This document shows positions 59,113-64,000 of a stretch of DNA of 64,000 nucleotides, piece by piece (the first letter of the stretch is position 1; every line of letters begins with the position of its first letter). The position numbers and the translations under genes are program-made. Origin of the DNA: Aeromonas aquatica (GTDB lineage: Bacteria > Pseudomonadota > Gammaproteobacteria > Enterobacterales > Aeromonadaceae); contig NZ_JRGL01000118.1 in the NCBI RefSeq assembly GCF_000764655.1, positions 1-64,000 of the forward strand, in the 5' to 3' direction. The notes beneath the pieces were generated by a model that did not search any database, was not told the origin of the DNA, and was given only the letters and a program-made list of their open reading frames with translations.

Positions 59113-59785
59113 GGGTCAGCTCGGGCAGACGCTGCTGCAGCAGGCGACCCAGCTGGCCCAGCAGCAGGGTGTCGTTGTGGGGGGCGAAGTGGCTGGGATC
59201 CGAGCTGGCGAAGGCCAGCACGCCGAACTCCCCGAGCCTCATCAGAGCCACAGAATTGACCAGCACGTCGTTGCCAAACAGCGTCTGTTTCTCGCTCTGG
59301 TTGAGCCGGCCGAAGTAGTAATCCGTCCCCGGCAGGCGCTGACCCAACAATTGATCGAGCTGCTTGCCCTCTGCCAGGAAGCGCTGCTCAGAGCCGCTGA
59401 GCTGGAATTTTTTCGGGTTGAGCCAGAGTCGCAAGCCGGTCAAGCGCAACCGCTGCACGAAGGCCTTGCCCAGGAGCACGCTCGCCTCGAACAGGGTCCG
59501 GCAGCCATAGAGCTCACCATAGAGGTCCGCATAGACCCGGAAGATCCGCTCGTTCTCGCTGGCGATCCCCATCAGCTCGGTGATCTCCTGCTCCAGCTGC
59601 TCGATGCGCTCGCGCTGCCTGTCCATCTGGCGCTCCACCAGGGAGACGGTGCCCTTCTGCTCATGGGGAATGCGGATCCGGTCCAGCATGGCCGCGTGGC
59701 GCTGGAAAAACTCGGGATAACGGGCCAGGTACTCCAGCACTGTGGCTTCGTCCATCAGTGATTCCTGCCGTTTGAGTTCGCTCAT
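59105..59785 (-). CDS. DUF484 family protein (YigA)
   Basis: The 226-residue protein has the DUF484 pattern: [51 protein letters not shown], and a GAF-like C-terminal half ([29 protein letters not shown]). A coiled coil covers about 50-80. Function unknown; in gammaproteobacteria it usually lies between dapF and xerC, as here. Overlaps xerC by eight bases. Confidence 0.88.
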   Translation of the reverse strand: MSELKRQESLMDEATVLEYLARYPEFFQRHAAMLDRIRIPHEQKGTVSLVERQMDRQRERIEQLEQEITELMGIASENERIFRVYADLYGELYGCRTLFEASVLLGKAFVQRLRLTGLRLWLNPKKFQLSGSEQRFLAEGKQLDQLLGQRLPGTDYYFGRLNQSEKQTLFGNDVLVNSVALMRLGEFGVLAFASSDPSHFAPHNDTLLLGQLGRLLQQRLPELTRG

Positions 59786-59821
59786 AACTTGGTTGGTCCA
59801 TCATAGAAAAAGGGCACGGGG

Positions 59822-59888
59822 CCCTGACATTATCGTTGTGCAGAGGGGGCTTGCGCCCCCTTTATCTTTCCCTCCCGGCGGGAGAGGG
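59822..59888 (-). other. Two hairpins in the dapF-DUF484 spacer
   Basis: On the minus strand, CCCTCTCCC-GCC-GGGAGGG-like and GGGGGC-GCAA-GCCCCC stems lie in the 103-base spacer. Neither has a T run. The first resembles the REP-like palindromes. Partial termination or mRNA processing between dapF and the downstream genes is possible. Confidence 0.5.
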
Positions 59889-60719
59889 TTACAGCTCTAT
59901 CTGGCCATCGAACACGTGCTCGGCCGGTCCCGTCATGTAGACCGGCTGGCCCGGCCCCTTCCAGGCGATAGTCAGCTTGCCCCCCGGCAGGCTGACGGTG
60001 ACCCGCTCCTTGAGCTTGCCCTGGCTGATGCCGATCACCGCGGCGGCGCAAGCGCCTGTGCCGCAGGCCAGCGTCTCCCCCACCCCGCGCTCGAACACCC
60101 GCAGCTTGATCTCGGTGGCGTTGACCATCTCCATGAAGCCAACGTTGACCCGCTCGGGGAAACGCTCGTGCCGCTCCATGATGGGACCCAGGGTCGATAC
60201 AGGCGCATCGTCCACCGAGGGCACTTCGATGACGCAATGGGGGTTGCCCATGGAGACCACGCCACACATCACGGTGTGTTCCTGGGCCCGCAGCAGGTAG
60301 GTTTTTTCCGCCTTCTGGGCGCGAAACGGCACCTTGCCCGGTTCAAACTGGGGGACCCCCATGTTGACCGTGACCTGGTTTTCACCCTCGAGCTGCAGTG
60401 TGATGCGGCCACGGGCGGTGCTGACGCCGATCCTGTCCCGGTTGATCAGCCCCTTCAGGCGCACGAAACGGGCGAAACAGCGGGCGCCGTTGCCACACTG
60501 CTCCACCTCGCTGCCATCGGCATTGAAGATCCGGTAGTGAAAGTCGAGCTCGGGATCATAGGGCGGCTCCACCAGCAGCAGCTGATCGAAGCCGATGCCG
60601 AAGTGGCGATCCGCCAGCTTCTTGATGATGTCGTTACTGAAGAACACCTTCTGGGTGACGCCGTCCACCACCATGAAGTCGTTACCCAGGCCATGCATCT
60701 TGGAAAAATCTATCAACAT
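59889..60719 (-). CDS. dapF: Diaminopimelate epimerase
   Basis: The 276-residue enzyme converts LL- to meso-diaminopimelate for lysine and peptidoglycan. Catalytic cysteines are Cys75 ([10 protein letters not shown]) and Cys219 (ACGTGACAA), each in the usual motif. Start [14 protein letters not shown] is typical. It lies 121 bases after lysA on the same strand. Confidence 0.96.
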   Translation of the reverse strand: MLIDFSKMHGLGNDFMVVDGVTQKVFFSNDIIKKLADRHFGIGFDQLLLVEPPYDPELDFHYRIFNADGSEVEQCGNGARCFARFVRLKGLINRDRIGVSTARGRITLQLEGENQVTVNMGVPQFEPGKVPFRAQKAEKTYLLRAQEHTVMCGVVSMGNPHCVIEVPSVDDAPVSTLGPIMERHERFPERVNVGFMEMVNATEIKLRVFERGVGETLACGTGACAAAVIGISQGKLKERVTVSLPGGKLTIAWKGPGQPVYMTGPAEHVFDGQIEL

Positions 60720-60840
60720 CCTGCATTCCTGTACCGTTGATCAGGCGCTCACGCAGTGAAACGCCGTCTGCCAGCCCTGCCAACCTCCCTCCGCGCAAGG
60801 GGAGAGAGGGGTTGTCGTTACCATCTCACGACGCGGGTTT

Positions 60841-62091
60841 CTAGGGTAGCAAATGCTCACCGCGCCAGAGATCGGTCAGCTGCTCGCGTTCCCGGATGAG
60901 ATGAGCCTGGTCACCGTCCACCAGCACCTCGGCCGCGCGGGGACGGGTGTTGTAGTTGGAGGACATGGTGAAGCCGTAGGCGCCGGCGGAGCGGACCGCC
61001 AGCAGGGAGCCCTCACCTATGGCCAGGGTACGCTCCTTGCCGAGGAAGTCGCCGGTCTCGCACACCGGGCCAACCACGTCGTACAGCGCAGGCTCGTGGG
61101 TCGTGCGGCTGTCCACCTCGATGATGTTCATCCAGGCGCCGTAGAGGGAGGGGCGCAGCAGATCGTTCATGCCGGCGTCGATCAGCGCGAAGTTGCGGGT
61201 CTCGCCAGGCTTGAGGAACTCGACCCGGGTCAGCAGCACGCCGGCGTTGGCGACGATGGCACGGCCCGGCTCGAACAGCAGGGTCAGATCCCGACCCGCC
61301 AGCTTCTGCTTGAGCGCCTCGGCATATTCGGTGGGGTGCGGTGGCTGCTCGGCGCCATAGTTGACCCCCAGGCCACCGCCCACGTCCAGGTGATGGATGT
61401 GAATGCCTTCGGCGGCCAGCTCGTCGATGAGCCGCAGCAGCTTGTCCGCCGCCTCCATAAAGGGATTCAATTCTGTGAGTTGAGAACCGATGTGGCAATC
61501 CACCCCCTTGATCTCGATGTTCGCCATGGTCGCCGCCTTGCGGTAGATGGCGGGGGCCTGCTCGATGGGGATGCCGAATTTATTCTGCTTGAGGCCGGTA
61601 GAGATATAAGGATGGGTGCCGGCGTCGATGTCCGGATTGACCCGTACCGAGACCCGCGCCACCTTGCCCATGCTGCCGGCCACCCGGTTCAGGCGCTCCA
61701 GCTCGGCTTCAGACTCCAGGTTGAAGCAGAGGATCTCTTTCTCCAGTGCGAGGCGCATCTCGGCCTCGCTCTTGGCGACGCCGGAGAAGACCACCTTGGC
61801 CGGATCCCCCCCCGCCGCCAGCACCCTGGACAGCTCCCCGCCGGAGACGATGTCAAACCCTGAACCCAGACGGGCAAGCAGGTTCAGCAGCGCCAGGTTG
61901 GAGTTGGCCTTGACCGCATAGCAAATCAGATGGGGAATATCGCCGGCCGCCTGATCGAAGGCGTGCCAGTGACGCTCCAGAGTCGCGCGGGAGTAGACAT
62001 AGAGCGGTGTGCCGTATTGTTCGGCGAGCTGTTGCAGGGGAAGCTGCTCTGCCTGCAGCTGGCCGTCGGCGTCGTAGTTAAAGTGATCCAA
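60841..62091 (-). CDS. lysA: Diaminopimelate decarboxylase
   Basis: The 416-residue PLP enzyme makes lysine from meso-diaminopimelate. PLP lysine is in ICYAVKANSNLALL; HIGSQLTE, GGGLGVNYG, EPGRAIVANAG and CETGDFLG follow. The apparent start is TTG at 62091 (L/M-DHFNYDADGQL), behind AGGAAGGAACC; no ATG lies near enough without losing the conserved start. It is of the Pseudomonas/Vibrio type rather than E. coli type and sits between lptM and dapF. Confidence 0.94.
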   Translation of the reverse strand: MDHFNYDADGQLQAEQLPLQQLAEQYGTPLYVYSRATLERHWHAFDQAAGDIPHLICYAVKANSNLALLNLLARLGSGFDIVSGGELSRVLAAGGDPAKVVFSGVAKSEAEMRLALEKEILCFNLESEAELERLNRVAGSMGKVARVSVRVNPDIDAGTHPYISTGLKQNKFGIPIEQAPAIYRKAATMANIEIKGVDCHIGSQLTELNPFMEAADKLLRLIDELAAEGIHIHHLDVGGGLGVNYGAEQPPHPTEYAEALKQKLAGRDLTLLFEPGRAIVANAGVLLTRVEFLKPGETRNFALIDAGMNDLLRPSLYGAWMNIIEVDSRTTHEPALYDVVGPVCETGDFLGKERTLAIGEGSLLAVRSAGAYGFTMSSNYNTRPRAAEVLVDGDQAHLIREREQLTDLWRGEHLLP

Positions 62092-62111
62092 GGGGGCGGT
62101 TCCTTCCTAGA

Positions 62112-62321
62112 TTATTGCGGCGCGGCCTCGGAGGCCGGTTTGGCGGTCGCAGGCGAAGCGGCTTGCGGCGTACTCTCTGTCTTGGGCGACGCTGGTTTTG
62201 GCTGCTCGGCGGGAGCCGGTTGCTCCGGCGGCGGCATGTAAAGCGGCCCCGTCAGACCACAGGCGCCCAACCCGAGGGACAGAAATGCGGCCAACAGGCA
62301 CTTGGTGAACTGGCTGGTCAT
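62112..62321 (-). CDS. lptM: LptM (YifL)-type LPS-assembly lipoprotein
   Basis: The 69-residue lipoprotein has signal and lipobox LGACGLTGPLYMPP, the conserved CGLxGPLY core of LptM, then a Pro/Ala-rich tail. LptM assists LptD oxidation and assembly in E. coli. It overlaps nothing but ends 20 bases before lysA and heads the lptM-lysA-dapF-DUF484-xerC-yigB unit; divergent from cyaY, as in enterics. Confidence 0.9.
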   Translation of the reverse strand: MTSQFTKCLLAAFLSLGLGACGLTGPLYMPPPEQPAPAEQPKPASPKTESTPQAASPATAKPASEAAPQ

Positions 62322-62353
62322 AATGGTTCGCTGCGAAAAAATTTTTGGCCCTC

Positions 62354-62359
62354 TATAAT
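62354..62359 (+). promoter_or_regulatory. -10 element of cyaY
   Basis: TATAAT lies 36 bases before the cyaY ATG. On the other strand the same region offers TTGCTT-N17-ATTATA for lptM. No strong -35 for cyaY is seen. Confidence 0.5.
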
Positions 62360-62394
62360 CGCACTCACATTGTTAAAAGCAACAGGATAAACCG

Positions 62395-62709
62395 ATGAAG
62401 GATCACGAGTATCACGCCCTGACAGACACCTTTTTCCAGTATGTGGAAGACGTTATCGACGAGGGGTATCCGGATATCGACTGTGAACGGGCCGGCGGTG
62501 TGCTGACCTTAAGTTTCGAGAACAAGACCAAGGTCATCATCAACAAGCAGGAGCCCCTGCACCAGGTCTGGGTCGCCACCCGGGAGAACGGCTTCCACTT
62601 CGAACTGCGCGGGGAGAGCTGGATAGACAACCGCTTCGGCGAGGAGCTCAAGGCCCTGCTGACCCGCGCCTGCACCACCCAGGCCGGCGAGCCAGTGGTC
62701 TTCCCATGA
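62395..62709 (+). CDS. cyaY: Frataxin homologue CyaY
   Basis: The 104-residue acidic protein matches CyaY: YHALTDTFFQYVEDVIDEGYPDIDCE with its acidic first helix, LTLSFENKTKVIINKQEPLHQVWVATRENGFHF, and a C-terminal helix. CyaY binds iron and regulates IscS in Fe-S assembly. It overlaps the next gene by ATGA. Confidence 0.95.
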   Translation: MKDHEYHALTDTFFQYVEDVIDEGYPDIDCERAGGVLTLSFENKTKVIINKQEPLHQVWVATRENGFHFELRGESWIDNRFGEELKALLTRACTTQAGEPVVFP

Positions 62710-63359
62710 TAGATCTGCATCCCGACGGTGCCCGCCACGCCGTGATCTGGCTGCACGGGCTGGGGGATTCCGGCGCCGGATTGGCCCCCTTGGTGGACGC
62801 GCTGGACTTGCCCGCCTCCCTGCCGGTGCGCCACCTGCTGCCAGACGCTCCCGAGCGGCCCATCACCATCAACATGGGCCACAAGATGCGCGGCTGGTAC
62901 GACATCCGGAGCTTCGAGCACCCGGCGGATCGCGCCGTGGAGTCCCATGTGCGGGAATCTGCCGCAAGCATCCAGGGCTTGCTGGACAGCCTGATCGCCG
63001 AGGGCTTCGCCCCCGAGCGCATCATCTTGGCCGGCTTCTCCCAGGGGGGCGTCATCGCCTCCTTCACCGCCCTGCGCTGCCCTCACCCCCTGGCGGGCTT
63101 GCTCTGCATGTCCACCTACCTGGCGGCGCCCGACGCCTTGCTAGCAGAAATGAGTGAGGCCGCCCGTGCCCTGCCCATCTGCTACATGCACGGCATCTAC
63201 GACGATGTAGTGGCGCTCTCCATGGGCTGGGAGGCGAAGAACCGGCTGGAAGCGGCCGGCCTCAGCCCCGAGTGGCACGAGTACCCCATGCGCCACGAGA
63301 TCTGCCGGTCCCAGCTCACCGATATCCGTGCCTGGCTGCTGGCTCGCCTCGACGCCTGA
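62706..63359 (+). CDS. Carboxylesterase / phospholipase-type alpha/beta hydrolase
   Basis: The 217-residue enzyme has the acyl-protein-thioesterase-like fold: IWLHGLGDSGAGLAPLV, LPDAPERPITINMGHKMRGWYDI, GFSQGG with nucleophile Ser117 (approximate), GIYDDVV (Asp) and a C-terminal His (YPMRHEIC). Natural substrate is unknown. Coupled to cyaY by a four-base overlap. Confidence 0.9.
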   Translation: MIDLHPDGARHAVIWLHGLGDSGAGLAPLVDALDLPASLPVRHLLPDAPERPITINMGHKMRGWYDIRSFEHPADRAVESHVRESAASIQGLLDSLIAEGFAPERIILAGFSQGGVIASFTALRCPHPLAGLLCMSTYLAAPDALLAEMSEAARALPICYMHGIYDDVVALSMGWEAKNRLEAAGLSPEWHEYPMRHEICRSQLTDIRAWLLARLDA

Positions 63360-63379
63360 CACCGGATCACGCATACGAC

Positions 63380-63402
63380 AACGGCCTGCATAGCAGGCCG
63401 TT
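63380..63402. terminator. Terminator between the esterase and cyaA genes
   Basis: A ten-base stem AACGGCCTGC/GCAGGCCGTT with loop ATA and a short T run; convergent genes flank it. Confidence 0.75.
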
Positions 63403-63433
63403 TGCATTGGAGTCGTGGAGCGTCAGCAGCACA

Positions 63434-64000
63434 TCATCCTACTTCCCGCGCCGGGCCCGGATTGTCTCGCTGTGGGCTCTGGCTGCGGTAGGGGATCACC
63501 GCCAGCACCTCGCCCTGCTGCACGATTTCGTAGTACTGGGGCAGGTTGAAGTTGCTGAACTGGCCCGCGTTGCTGAAACGCTCGTGGCCCGAGGTGTAGA
63601 AGCGGTTCACTCCCTGCACCAGCTCATCCTTGTTGCCGGCGAAGTGCTGGTAGATCTCCACCCGATTCGCCTCGTCCAGGATATAGATGTTGGTGCCCGC
63701 ATTGCGGGTGTCAAAGAAGAACTGCACCAGCCCCTCGCTGGCGTAGGCATCGACGATGCCGGGCAGGTGCTGGCTGTGGGTCTTGTCGAGCCGCAGCGGC
63801 AGGTGATCCAGCTTGTTGTGGGAGATGTGGCGGTAGAAGTCGATGGCATTTTCCAGCTTCTTGACCGAGACCCCGCGCCGCTCGAAGAAGATGCCGTACT
63901 TCTCTTTGCCGAGGGCCAGGGTCTTGACCAGCTGCTGCTTGTCGCGGGCGAGGCGTAGCTCGATGCACTCGGCCAGCAGTTGCTGGAAGCGGGAGCGCAC
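63434..64000 (-). CDS. cyaA: Class I adenylate cyclase CyaA, C-terminal part
   Basis: The frame is open to the window edge; 188 codons of the C-terminus are present. [35 protein letters not shown], then [31 protein letters not shown] and [11 protein letters not shown] match the regulatory C-terminal domain of enterobacterial CyaA, which responds to EIIA-Glc. The catalytic half lies outside. The cyaY neighbourhood is as in E. coli. The true start is off-window. Confidence 0.9.
   Translation of the reverse strand: MRSRFQQLLAECIELRLARDKQQLVKTLALGKEKYGIFFERRGVSVKKLENAIDFYRHISHNKLDHLPLRLDKTHSQHLPGIVDAYASEGLVQFFFDTRNAGTNIYILDEANRVEIYQHFAGNKDELVQGVNRFYTSGHERFSNAGQFSNFNLPQYYEIVQQGEVLAVIPYRSQSPQRDNPGPAREVG

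Overview
The window is 64 kb of high-GC gammaproteobacterial chromosome and most resembles Aeromonas. The basis is recognition of protein families and gene order from memory, not a database search: a complete menFDHBCE cluster with menA divergent beside it, a lipase/foldase pair, an M9 collagenase-like protease, SgrR, and the cyaA / cyaY / lptM-lysA-dapF-DUF484-xerC-yigB block. I see no rRNA, tRNA, prophage, insertion sequence, integrase or CRISPR array. The only tyrosine recombinase is the housekeeping XerC.

Layout. 0-10 kb: SYLF lipoprotein, NupC nucleoside transporter, DbpA helicase, a cysteine-cluster protein, a PepSY membrane protein, and the btsT-yjiX-yjiA operon (pyruvate uptake). 10-19 kb: menaquinone synthesis from chorismate to demethylmenaquinone (menA, menFDHBCE). 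19-31 kb: collagenase-like protease, SanA-like protein, a Fur-type orf-sodA operon, lipase plus foldase, thioesterase, SgrR with a divergent SgrT-like micro-gene, and MetJ-type controlled metY. 31-45 kb: GST, YqhD aldehyde reductase, several exported unknowns, a C69 dipeptidase, YdfG, a DUF3624-like protein, a GNAT / RimK-like ATP-grasp pair, MgtC, an amylase lipoprotein, an LTA-synthase-like enzyme, Lrp and a small phosphatase. 45-57 kb: metA, a Lys-Asn repeat secreted protein, a CinA-like protein, YdjM, a three-gene ABC exporter, a FapA/DUF342 protein, YidA, a PuuD-like amidotransferase and a STY0301-like protein. 57-64 kb: yigB, xerC, DUF484, dapF, lysA, lptM on the minus strand, then divergent cyaY-esterase, then the 3' end of cyaA.

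The most unusual signal is shared by at least eight loci. One end of an otherwise intact gene is present again, once or several times in tandem, in the adjoining spacer. Extra 3' ends occur at the ykgJ-like gene (2 copies, about 137 bp), menD (1), yqhD (1, 109-bp period), metA (3, exact 78-bp period) and xerC (2, exact 91-bp period). Extra 5' ends occur at yjiA (1), the DUF3624-like gene (4, exact 76-bp period) and the ABC permease (1). The copies are often diverged mainly at synonymous positions. The outermost copy often keeps what looks like the original contact with the neighbouring gene: an ATGA stop/start overlap, the menH start codon, or a stop-codon overlap. At the permease and DUF3624 loci the copies form short overlapping reading frames that could relay translational coupling. 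I do not know of a description of this pattern. Candidate explanations are allele replacement that leaves the old gene end behind, or attachment-site-like scars of lost elements.
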